Source of the DNA: Sipunculus nudus
Taxonomy: Eukaryota; Annelida; Sipuncula; Golfingiida; Sipunculidae
Assembly: GCA_026874595.1 (NCBI GenBank)
Contig: CM049314.1
Coordinates: 5,122,229 to 5,186,228 of the forward strand
Length of the DNA stretch: 64,000 nt
Direction: 5' to 3'
Both the position numbers and the translations under genes were made by a program. The notes beneath the pieces are model-generated. The model had not been told where the DNA came from, did not search any database, and worked only from the letters and a program-made list of their open reading frames with translations. Positions 46,815 to 56,799 of this stretch are shown here, piece after piece (position 1 is the stretch's first letter; each line of letters opens with the position of its first letter).

Positions 46815-47030
46815 CCATGTAAGCATCCACTGGAAATTGGTGTGGATCAGGATAACGGGGTGGGTCCAGTAGGATTATTTTTTTTTTATTTCGTTGGGAT
46901 ATGCGTCCTAATGATTCATACCAATTTCATTATGGCACTCCAGGCATCGAAAATGTTTAATTATCTGACTGCTAATAGACCAGAAAAAGAAAAAGGCATT
47001 TTCGCTAAAATGTTCGGAAGGAATCAGTAG
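46815..47030 (+). pseudogene. Possible orphan membrane-protein exon
   Basis: An open frame ending in TAG encodes a hydrophobic helix (GPVGLFFFYFVGICVLMIHT), then NFIMALQASKMFNYL and a basic tail (EKEKGIFAKMFGRNQ). The arrangement looks like a last transmembrane helix plus a cytoplasmic tail. The GP-FFF-YF pattern faintly recalls polycystin-type channels, but that is weak. The preceding AG has no pyrimidine tract, so it may be a chance frame or a captured, worn exon inside the 5.3 kb element. Confidence 0.25.
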
Positions 47031-47124
47031 CATTTTTTTTACATTATAAGGTATTCATATTGGAAATTTTTGCCTTACCTTTTGTAATTAGGGTGCCTTA
47101 ATTAGGCGAAGGCCGCTAATTTGG

Positions 47125-47320
47125 ACTTGGAACTAAAGAGCAAACTTCAAAGAATCGGTGATGTAGTCGAGTCCACACCATACGAGTCCGTCTACAAGTC
47201 CCAGTCCAAGCTACTCCAATCCATGTACAAGTCACAGTCTTTGAGTTTCGAGTCCAAGTCCATCTTCTTCGAGTCCGAATAACTTGGAAGCCGAGTACAA
47301 GTCCGATTCCGAGTCCAATG
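47125..47320 (+). repeat. Degenerate GAGTCC/AAGTCC minisatellite
   Basis: About 20 imperfect 6-12-bp units of the type GAGTCCAAGTCC run through here. A few more stray units lie near 47500-47545. The stretch lies inside the right part of the 5.3 kb element. Confidence 0.8.
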
Positions 47321-47993
47321 TACATCTTTTTAAATGAAATTTTAAATGGATATTTTATATAACCGTGAATATTTAAAAGAAAAGTTTATACATGATTTTT
47401 ACTAATCTAAAGTCTAATTTTGTATGCCTGCTATTCTGTTGGTAGTTCCTTCATGTATGTTAGTATTTTAAAGTATGTGACAGAACGTTTTTCCTACTGG
47501 ACTCGAAATGAACCTCCTAGTCCAATTAAAAGTCCGAGTCCCATATCACTGAAAAGAATGCTAACGTTAATTTGACCTATCTGAGAAATAAGTATATTTG
47601 CTGGCCGCTGAAATTAAGGATTTTCGCAGATGTCCACATGAGATTCTTCTCTGTAAAGAGGTCTTAACCAGTGGTCAGGAGCACCGGTTAATAACTGGAA
47701 AGTTTGCGAGGCCGTTAAGATTAACGAGAGATTTTGAGATACACCCGTTAATTTTAACGATGTGCTAACGGGCTGGTTAAGAAGAACAATTAACTATCGA
47801 GGGCTTCGAGATACCCAGGTTAAAAACGAGGCCCTAAAGAGGAGCTAACGGGGAACCACCAAACCACCCGTTAAAAAAAAGGAGTTAGCGAGGTGGGTTT
47901 AGCTTAAAGATGCTTTCGAGATACACCCGTTAATGTTAACGAACCCGTTAACCTCTCGTTATTTTAACGCGGGCTTCGAGATACAGGCGCCAG

Positions 47994-48409
47994 GCTGACA
48001 CCAGGGTGCAGCGAATCGTGTTGGGGCATCCAGAGATCCTATCAAATTTCGTATTTTACTGTTAAGAGAAGGGTTTTTATTAGTGAGGGTAAATGCGTGT
48101 TTGTGCACGAGCGCGTGTTTTAGACAGACAGCGACGTAACAGAAAATACAATTCCAAACATGGAGCCTCCCTATCCGTTCCTGAAAGTACAGGTGCCTGG
48201 TGGGCAAATCATGATGCAAATCATGTAATACCAGTAAAAACTCTCCTTACATAATCTAACACCACTTTTGTGCCAATTTGACTCATATATAGGCAATGAC
48301 TATTGCATACATTGGCAAAAGAGTATGTCGGCTCAGCATCACCGGTTGTATCAAACGAAATCCTTATGCTAAACTTGGACTAAATTAGACATAGCGCCAG
48401 ATGATAGGC
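47994..48409. other. Flank between the 5.3 kb element and gene B
   Basis: No gene or repeat recognised. Confidence 0.5.
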
Positions 48410-48415
48410 TTTATT
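48410..48415 (-). terminator. Possible polyadenylation signal of lectin gene B
   Basis: AATAAA on the minus strand, about 290 nt beyond the stop of gene B. It is the first clear candidate I found downstream. Confidence 0.4.
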
Positions 48416-48702
48416 CATGAAGACAACATTTATACAGTATGCATTATAAAGCTATAGAAAAGGTCATTGCAACTGAGTCTTAATATACAAGCTGTATTTG
48501 CATATACCAAGCCTTGGGTTTTTTATCCCACCTGGACATATTATTCCGGCCATGATATTGCAAATATCACTTTGTAATTGATCATAGGAATACGTGAATA
48601 CAGGAGATAAAGGTATAACGTTTACGCCAGTGTTTTAATTTGAATGACTCTACTTGTGAAAATTTCTACTTTGGTAAAAGTTTTGGCTCGCATTTTCTGG
48701 TT

Positions 48703-48842
48703 TCATGGCTTTTGTTCACAGACGAACCACAAGACAACAGTACAGTGGGTAACTGCCCAGGTGTAGTTGGAATGTGGGAATATTCCACCGCAGTCATAAC
48801 CGGTTTTGGTGCCCCAGTAGGGATCAAAACAGTCGTATCCAC
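48703..48842 (-). CDS. Gene B exon 5: CTLD C-terminal third
   Basis: Acceptor CCCTTACAG, phase 1, ends at TGA. It encodes GYDCFDPYWG, CGGIFPHSNYTWAVTHC and LWFVCEQKP. It is two codons longer than the gene A equivalent. Confidence 0.88.
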
Positions 48843-51800
48843 CTGTAAGGGTATATCTATATTTATTAATTTTCACATTCGGGCATTATGAAATTAATGG
48901 TAAATTTAAAAAAATAACAATACCAACAAGTTAGTAAGTGGTACAGTTAGTTTAACAATTTCTCTTTATGATTTAATAAACTTGAAAGTTATTATAATTT
49001 TTATGTATGTGCGCCTTATTACAAACGAAACTGAACATACTTTCACGTGTACAAAATGGCTGAAGAGACATCCTCATTCTACTTTAAGATAACAAAATAA
49101 TGAAAGTGAAAATCAGTTACTTGAGACAAGACGATCGGGCTCTCCGTTTCGCTTCCACCACCAGGTACCGGGAGTTCCCTCTTGCGTCAGGGCTAACCAG
49201 AGTCCTTTATAATCACTGTTCCCGACCGGTGCAGGCATTGCAGCTACGGTATCAAATGCTCATAACATTTGACAATATCGTTTAAATTTGATTTAGTAGG
49301 CATACATGTTTTCATCAAGATTAAAAAGTTTAGAGTATAATCAAGAATGTAAAGTGAATTGTAACATTTATAGTATATGAGCGAGAAGTTTAATATTCAA
49401 AGTGCATTAGAATCGATAGTCTCTAGTTTATAGCATTATGGTGTATCTTGTAGAGAAGTCAGGATGCACACCAAACGGTAGTCCATTTAACCATATGTTA
49501 TAAGCCTGTAACGTCCTGACCCCTACACAAACATAACGCACAGAACCAACCACACTCTATGCTTTCATAAAACTAACACTTTTCTTCAATAAATTATTAC
49601 ATCTTACAGTAGAATTCTCAGGGGACTATCATAAGACAGATTAGACGGATAAATTACAAGAGTATCTTTGTAACATTACACGAAGATCAAATATTAAATA
49701 ACAATATAAAATACATCTTCGAAATTGCTTTTCTTCAGGAATTAAGAATATTTTGTAACAAACAATAGCCAACCTATCGCTCCTCATGTGTAGAAACAAA
49801 GAGGGTGCAACAACATGTTTTCTTTGAACTTACCATAATTGTCCAGGTGGTAGTTCATTAAGAACACATTCTTCGGCTCTGAGTCTACGATAGCCAAATC
49901 TGCACCTTCGGCTTGACAGTACGTGCGAGCCTCATACCAGTTCTTCTTAATACCTGATCCCGATGAGATGGGGATTCTATAACAAGTGCCCGCAAAATGC
50001 AAGTATGACGCAGGGCACTGGTGAATACAGAAGAATCATACTTGAAGACAGACGTGAACTTCAGAAAGAAGAAAAATTAGTATTTTATCTGACCATATGA
50101 TTGTTATCATCAAAAATCTGCTAACTTCAATGAGAGCATCGCAAACTATTTAAGTAACATTTTATGAGCATTCTTAAAAGAGAGTTTTTAATATGCACAA
50201 TAATTCAGTCAGGCATGCTAGCACTTATGTTAGTTCTTCTCATCGAAGTCTGATTGATGAATCCAAATTAGGGGATCCTGAAACTGCCCGATAGCTAAGA
50301 CGGTACAAACCTCATATATTTAGAAAACAGGATCGGAGCATATGTTTGAAAATCTAAAAAAAAAATCCTTTTTCATGAAAAAATTATTTTTCGGGCTTTA
50401 TTATGCCCGGTTAATTTTATGTATTTCTGAATGTTAAATTATGACCAACTCCCTCAAGCAAAGCACTCTTGCTTATATATTTTATTTTTAGTAATTATTA
50501 ATTGAGTAGAGTGCCCCGCCTTCCGAATATGATCGACCGCGGTTTACAAGGGGGGGGGGACTGTGTGCTTCATCTTCTCTTACTAACAAAAGCAGAGTTA
50601 AACAAGTTGATTGCCTCGCAATTGTGACGAAGATTCATGTGTAACCGATTAGATGTACGTTATATATACATATATACTGACAGTTAATAGTGCATTTTAA
50701 CTGAACGATGGTCATGCCATGAACGTTATTGCTGCAGTGACAATATACGAAATCCCGATTCCAACGTACGGAACATTCCTAAATAACAACACGTTTGGTA
50801 CAGCGCTCAAAAGGGACATTCTCTGACCGTGTTCCGTTAATATTTGCTAGCTCTGTTAAAAGAAAGCAGTAAGATAAAGGACGGCAACCCGGAAGTCCCA
50901 TGATGAAGACTGGATTTCAGGGGATGAAAAGTCCCGTGTGGCTGATATCTACAGAAGGAACAATATCAATTTACTAATTGTAATTTACTAATAACGGTTA
51001 CTCATATGTTTTTCCAATCGTCCAATTGGCAATATTATTACTATTTGTTATGGTTTTATTCTTCATACTCTGAGACCTTTAGCACACAAAAGAATTCAAC
51101 TGCAGAAATTTGGATTTATTTTGGTTTAAACGTTTACTTTGAAAAAAAAGCTTTGTTAGGGTCTGTTGAGGGTCCAGATATCTCATCTTTTGACCACGTC
51201 ATGTGCTGCATAGAAAATTTTTATCAAATCGTTAGCTGTATTTCTTTCTAAAAGGTCAGAGGAGCACAGCATCCCCATGCAGCTCCATAAGCATCATGTT
51301 GTTGATTATCAAATATTGGTTGTAACAGGCAACATAGGGTTACGTCTAATAAGTTATATCAGGGGAAGAAGAGGTTTATATTTGAACAGAAAAATAGTTA
51401 TAATTAATGACGGTTGTCGTGTAAGAATTTGTAATGAACAAGGTTGACTATTTTAGTTACCCGATAAATAATCCGTCGTCGACATTGGACGTAAAGCATC
51501 GATTAAATTCGATCAATGTTTTATCAAAATGCTGAAAATAAATATTAAATTCAATTGCCTGAACACGTATAATTTATTGCTGAGTATGATGTGACATGAT
51601 ATTATATTTTTATTCCCTGTGGTTACCCTGTGGTCGCATATTTAAACAAAAACTGATTAAAAGTGTTTATTTCGAGGCCCAAGTGAGTTATAAAGGAGAG
51701 AAACGTGTACGCTGCCATCAAAATTACTATCACATCGTCTCACCATAGGCGGTGTGGTGGCGGGGGCTGGAGATGTCGTCTGCTCCACTGTAGTAGTTTC

Positions 51801-54800
51801 TGCAGGCTGTGTTGTAGAAGGGTCCGCAGTTGCTGGTCTGATAACTGAGGTCTGTAGGAGAAAGAAAGAATTAATAAAATACATACATACTGGGACTGAA
51901 ATACCTGTATTCACTTGAAAATAATACTACTTTCAATTGGTTGGGTTTGAAATCATCATAAGTAAGTGATAATTGGGAAGGTTATATTTCAGTGTTATTT
52001 AATCTTTTCATCTGCTTTTCCTGGCCCTGTATAATGGTTATTTTGGGACACAACCATAATTGTCATTATCTGAAGTAAGGAAGTCTGCCTCAGGTAGACC
52101 AATACCATCATCCTATATTACTTAAATATGCAATGATTGATGTTTCGTGACAGTTTATGATATACCTGGATCAGGCGCTACAGTACAGACTTAGGTTAAT
52201 GCCAACATAATAACAACACTGTTTCCCTATCATCGGCCATCTTCAAGGAAAGCACTGTTGATCTCAATCTTACTGGAACTTATATCCAAGTTTTGACTTG
52301 TCGTTATAAGTCGATTCTATATATCCGGGTTAAGTGTACCTTGATTTTTTTCTGTTTAAACGATATAAACTCTCGATTCCTAATCATAAGCATAATTAAC
52401 CACCCACATTGCAAAATTTATTGAATGTTATAATGTTGACTTGGGAGTACAGGTTTAAACTGATAAGCAATATAGCAGCGTGGAAAGTAGACACATGCAG
52501 ATGAAAACTGTATTAAATACCCCTCACCAATTTGTGGATATAAGTAAACAGGTAGCAACAACAAAATGATATTTTGGGTTATCAATTTGTCATATATTTA
52601 ATTGTCAGAACACTGAAGAGTAAGTTTAACTTGCTGGATGTTTATTATCTTCCGTTTAATATTATAAAGATTTTATAGCATTTACATATCATATGACATT
52701 GAACAATAACTGGTCAATTAACACACTTTTACGGGTTTCAAGGATATACAGAAAGACTTAATACATGCATGATACTTTGAAACAAGATATTTCGCAAAGT
52801 GTCATTGTTTGAAGTCAAATAATCTCCCGGATGCAAGACAAGAAACATAAATCTTTATTGAGTTGTTTGGATAGCTTTATATGTATATACGTACTGGTTC
52901 ACAATCCTCAGATACATTACATTCTATTATCCCATTTTCTGCGAAAATAAGGGTAATGCTCACAAGAACGGAGATAACCTTTCAGTGTAGCATTCCTTTG
53001 TTTAGAAGCAGCTCCATCGAACAAAGACATTGTTTCCGATACCACCTTTATATGTTAAGCATGTTTTGTGTAAGGATGTAAAGTGCTCTTCCGTTAAGTG
53101 TTTGCTTTGAGGTTTTGTTCCAGGTTGATAACAACAATCCAATTATGGTTCAATTTTTATATACCAATATTGTGTGGAACACAGTCGTGAAAGAATTTTA
53201 ACCTTTCTTGAATTTGTTTTAATTAAGGGAGACAGAGAAGTAGGGTCAGCCAAAATTGTTCAATATTTCGAGGGGACAATGACCAATGTTTTGTTAGTGT
53301 TCGAAATATCTACGGTAACAAGAGGTTTCACACATGGAAGCGGCATGATTTAAAAACATTCACACAAAAATGTCACATAACCCAAAGAAATTATATTATT
53401 TATCAGTGTGATCTTAGAGATGGAGAAAAAGTTTGATTTCCGTAACTTTGTTTTTTTTTTTTTGAAAATTTAAAATAAGGAACCAAATATCCTCTAGTAA
53501 AGGAAGAGTAATAATACGACATTCGGAAAATATGTACCAAATGTAACTCAGAAGAGACCTGGCTAGGTACCGTTCTACACATATCTTGTGAGACAAATTG
53601 TGTTGTTGTGTCCATACTCATTTTTCACTTGTTACTCATTTTTCATTTGATAAAACACCTGACAAGAAAATGCAGATCTTACAGTAGTTGACAGGCTTTC
53701 AGGTGATTTTTTAATGGTCCATGTCCTACAGGGTTCAGTGTATATTCATTGAATTCAGGGATAAGGCCAGGATTGAGGGAAGGGAGGGGACGGAAATATT
53801 TGTCAAAGGCAACTAATGCATATATAAAAATATAATGCATATTTTTTCAGTATCATGGATTTTTTTTCCAAATATGCGTTACCGTATATGCGTAACAGGA
53901 GATTCAGTCAGCTACATAGAAGTAAAACGTCCATAGAAATACGAATAAATGAGGTACACTTTAGGTGACTACAATTATTCTTCACGAAGATATGCAGAAA
54001 AAAACTTTTTTTTTAGTTTTCGATGACCTTGTCTTATACTTTGATATATTGGGACCAAAATACTGTGGCTTCTGGAACTTTAGGTATTATATCATCTGTA
54101 ACATTCAGAGCCATCGAGAAAAAGATCAGGCCTCTAGAATACCAGATGTCAGACAAAAAAAAAAGCATTGAGACAGACCTGACGACAACTGACCAACATA
54201 TTTGCTCATCTGGAATGAGAGACGACAATGCAGAGAGGAACAAAATGAGCTATAGTCTGTGTAGATAAGACGCATTTTAACAAATTAATGAGTAAAATAA
54301 GATTTTTATGCTTTTTGGTGACAATGATCTTAATCTTTGACTAATTCCGACCAAAATCTAGAGGCTTCGAGGACCTTTAATTCCCTATTTACTGTGCAAG
54401 TTTCAGAACCATTGATAATAAAGTGTGGTCTGCAGAGTGGGAACAGACAAACAGACAGATATACGGAACATGCTTGTCTAAATATAGGATTTCCTGCATG
54501 CCAAGATATTATATTCGCAGAATCAAACCTAATGAAACGTAAAGAAATAAGACCAAAATATGCGGATACCAGTTACAGGAATTTCATTATTGTGTTTTAG
54601 AAAATTGAATCTTTATTAGACTGAGTAAAATTACGTGAAGACGGATAGTACTGGACCCCCCCCCCCCCCCCTCTACTGGGCTACGCCCCTGGTGAATATG
54701 AGCATATAAGAATAAACCTTTTTCACGAGCATGCGTACTGCGCGTAACGGTCGTCTGTTCGGTTCGGCTTTTTGTGAGCCAGCATTGCAGTTTCGATATA

Positions 54801-56742
54801 TGGAACTAGGTTAATGCAAGAACTCCTGAAGGAAAAACTTCTTTAACGGTATTTGTTACTGATTTTTTTCTCCTGTTTTTAGCTTATTTTTATGCGATAA
54901 TTTTCCTGGCATCTGGCATCTGGTTAGTATAACATCAATATTACATGCAAAGTTGGAGGGTGGTGGCCCCCTCCGCCACGGCCTGGATACCCAACTATAA
55001 AAAATGTCCGTCTAATTAATCTGTAGATAAACTATACCTCCGTATGTATCTACTACAGAAAATAGCGATCCCCGCTCGATAAAAATTATGACTCGAGGGG
55101 GAAAATGTTGTTTTGATAAAAGGTTCGTTTTTTGTCCTCTTTGCCACAATTTGTTGCCAGAATACCAAAACGTTACGGTACGTCTAGTGTGTAAACAATC
55201 TTAAGGAACACAAACTCCGAACAGCATGTAAACTAATAGGCATACCCTCTCATGTTACAGGTCCACGTTCCTTACTGTCTTGTTCTACAAAGTGTAAAAT
55301 CTAATAGATTAACTTACTTTCCTTTTTTTTCACTTACACACCACAACCATTATGAGACAAGCCAGCGTCAACCTATTACCTCTTTCCTTTGTACACAGCC
55401 TATTTTCATGTTCACTTATTTTAGGACACGGGCCCCTTATATAACTTCTATCGATATCTTAATTATGCATCCGTTTAATTGATACCAATGACCTAAAAGT
55501 GAATTCTACACTTAGCACATGCTCATTGAAATTAGAAGCATGAAAAATATTGCAACATGAGACATTATAAAGGAGATCAAGATTCCATCAAACCCATGGG
55601 AATAATAATTAACTTTTGTTTAACAGATGATCACGTTCTTTCTTCTTGTACCGTCTTGTTACACTTCGCCCCTAGTTGAGTCATTCTTAAACTTATTTCT
55701 TCTTTATGCTAAACTCGGTAAAGTTATTCGGGTGTTATTTTCGCAGGACAGTTGTGCAGACTATCAAAACAGTTAATAATGATATCCTTGTGTTAATGAA
55801 GCGAAACGGCGCAATATTTTGTAAATAGAGGATGTAACTAATGTTAAAAGGGTATCGGATATTTTGTGAGAATATTGACAAAGAAACATGTCGTTGAATA
55901 TGATCCTGTGGTATTACAAAATGTTGATTGCCCAATGAACCGCATTACTGATACAACTCCATAATACCTCAAAATGTTCTAGTTTAAAAGGCGGATGTGA
56001 CAAACAGAAGCAACCCCTACGCATAATCTTACCTTAGGCTAAGCAGCATTAAGAAGAATTGCTTTGCATTATGAGCTGCTGTTCATTTAATGTTAAGCGG
56101 CAGTAATATAGCTCAGGGACAGAAACTCGACTTAGGTAAATGCACTGTAAAACGAGTTGTTCTATACTTACCTGAAACAGCAAACGTGATACACGTTATA
56201 AAATTGTGTTACTTTAACTAATTCCGATAGACAATCATAGAAATAAAAATACTGAATTTCAGAGACCCATCAAATTAAATACAAATTAAGAATTAACCTG
56301 TTATATCCATTTTGTATGTTCTTTTTTTTAATTACACAGGAAATGCTGCCATCCTCTTTTGACAATTAAAAAACCGTACATATGCTTGTATATAGCAAAA
56401 ACTGTAATTCCATGGAACACTTACCGATTCATAAAACGTGCAGTCAGGTCTGAGTTGCATGGAACCGGTGTTTCCATATGATGTGACGTCAAAGAGTGTG
56501 CATAGGGAATTCGGTTCGCTGGAAAAGCGCTGAACGTTGAAACTTACACAGCTGTAAGCACTGAGGCAAATTTCGGCGCATGCAGTGGCACTTGGGGTCT
56601 TTATCTGATAAATACCAGCAAGATCCAAGCATTTTCCGGCATGGGGAGGCAGGTGAATGAAGTGATCACTTCGCATGTGCTGGTAGGAGAGACCGACGCA
56701 AAAGGAGCAAAAGAACACGACAATATTCCTGCTTGCCGCCAT
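48703..56742 (-). CDS. Lectin gene B: secreted PAN/apple plus C-type lectin protein
   Basis: This is a five-exon paralogue of gene A: 56742-56425, 51851-51744, 50017-49834, 49243-49121 and 48842-48703. It encodes 290 aa, phases 0,0,1,1. The signal peptide is MAASRNIVVFFCSFCVGLSY. A six-cysteine PAN/apple domain follows (KC, ACAEIC, YSC, LCTLF, DCTFYE), then a 36-residue Thr/Pro-rich linker, then a CTLD with LWLALT, NGEPDRLVS and LWFVCE. The likely role is secreted ligand recognition, as for gene A. EPD is present but WND is replaced by YTW, so calcium-dependent sugar binding is uncertain. An extra cysteine (GYDCF) in the last exon is absent from gene A and could form a further disulfide or a dimer link. 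Introns are longer than in gene A (4.6 kb after exon 1), partly because a worn transposon lies in intron 1. Confidence 0.87.
49121..49243 (-). CDS. Gene B exon 4: CTLD middle, EPD loop
   Basis: The exon is 123 nt, acceptor ACCGTAG, donor GTAACT, phase 1 on both sides. It encodes AMPAPVGNSDYKGLWLALT, WWWKRNGEPDRLVS. It is the same length as in gene A. Confidence 0.9.
49834..50017 (-). CDS. Gene B exon 3: CTLD N-terminal part
   Basis: The exon is 184 nt, acceptor TTCACCAG, donor GTAAGT. It starts Cys-Pro and carries GTCYRIP, NWYEARTYCQ and GADLAIVDS. Confidence 0.9.
50018..51743 (-). other. Intron 2 of gene B
   Basis: A 1.7 kb AT-rich intron. No additional exon or recognised element was seen. 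There is a G9 run near 50550. Confidence 0.55.
51744..51851 (-). CDS. Gene B exon 2: Thr/Pro-rich linker
   Basis: The exon is 108 nt (36 codons), phase 0 on both sides, acceptor TCTCCTACAG, donor GTGAGA. It encodes STTQPAETTTVEQTTSPAP, a mucin-like spacer. It is similar in kind but not alignable residue by residue with the gene A linker. Confidence 0.82.
51852..53755 (-). other. Intron 1 of gene B, 3' part
   Basis: AT-rich. No exon or named repeat recognised. Confidence 0.5.
53756..54691 (+). mobile_element. Worn third copy of the CAGGGG-type transposon
   Basis: It starts CAGGGATAAGGCCAGGATTG and ends GGGCTACGCCCCTG, with GACTGAGTAAAATTACG, GACGGATAGTACTGG and a C tract before the end, as in copies 1 and 2. 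The interior differs. It holds two diverged units of about 290 bp spacing (54015-54150 and 54305-54440), sharing GACCAAAAT, GGCTTC and CAGA-CCATTGA-type words, like dispersed mollusc repeats. TGAAT lies just outside both ends but is offset by one base, so the target duplication is unclear. It lies in intron 1 of gene B. Confidence 0.65.
54692..56424 (-). other. Intron 1 of gene B, 5' part
   Basis: No exon recognised. A somewhat GC-richer patch with ACGAGCATGCGTACTGCGCG lies at about 54725-54745. Confidence 0.5.
56425..56742 (-). CDS. Gene B exon 1: signal peptide and PAN/apple domain
   Basis: The exon is 318 nt, ATG at 56742, donor GTAAGT in phase 0. The leader is followed by HFIHLPPHAGKC, ACAEICLSAYSCVSFNV, LCTLFDV and DCTFYES. 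It aligns with gene A exon 1 from its Met at 8218, which supports both starts. Confidence 0.88.
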
Positions 56743-56790
56743 TTTTGCAGTAAGAAAAATGTATTACCGTCAATAGGGAAATTTTTTTAG

Positions 56791-56799
56791 CTATATATT
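56791..56799 (-). promoter_or_regulatory. TATA-like motif of gene B
   Basis: The minus strand reads AATATATAG about 50 nt upstream of the start codon, similar in position to the motif of gene A. Confidence 0.4.

Larger units (their letters stand above)
42726..47990. mobile_element. 5.3 kb element with GGGCCTGTATC ends, Harbinger-like
   Basis: The left end GGGCCTGTATCCCGAAGCCC and the right end (read inward) GCGCCTGTATCTCGAAGCCC are inverted, and each is followed by CGTTAAAA-type sequence. The flanking 3-bp direct repeat is CAG (42723-42725 and 47991-47993). Both ends carry subterminal repeats of GAGATACACCCGTTAA and TATCTCGAAGC (42726-42900 and 47690-47990). Three-base duplications and GGGCC ends fit PIF/Harbinger. 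No transposase is visible inside, so it is non-autonomous, internally deleted, or carries other insertions. Two separate small elements that happen to face each other are the alternative. Confidence 0.6.
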
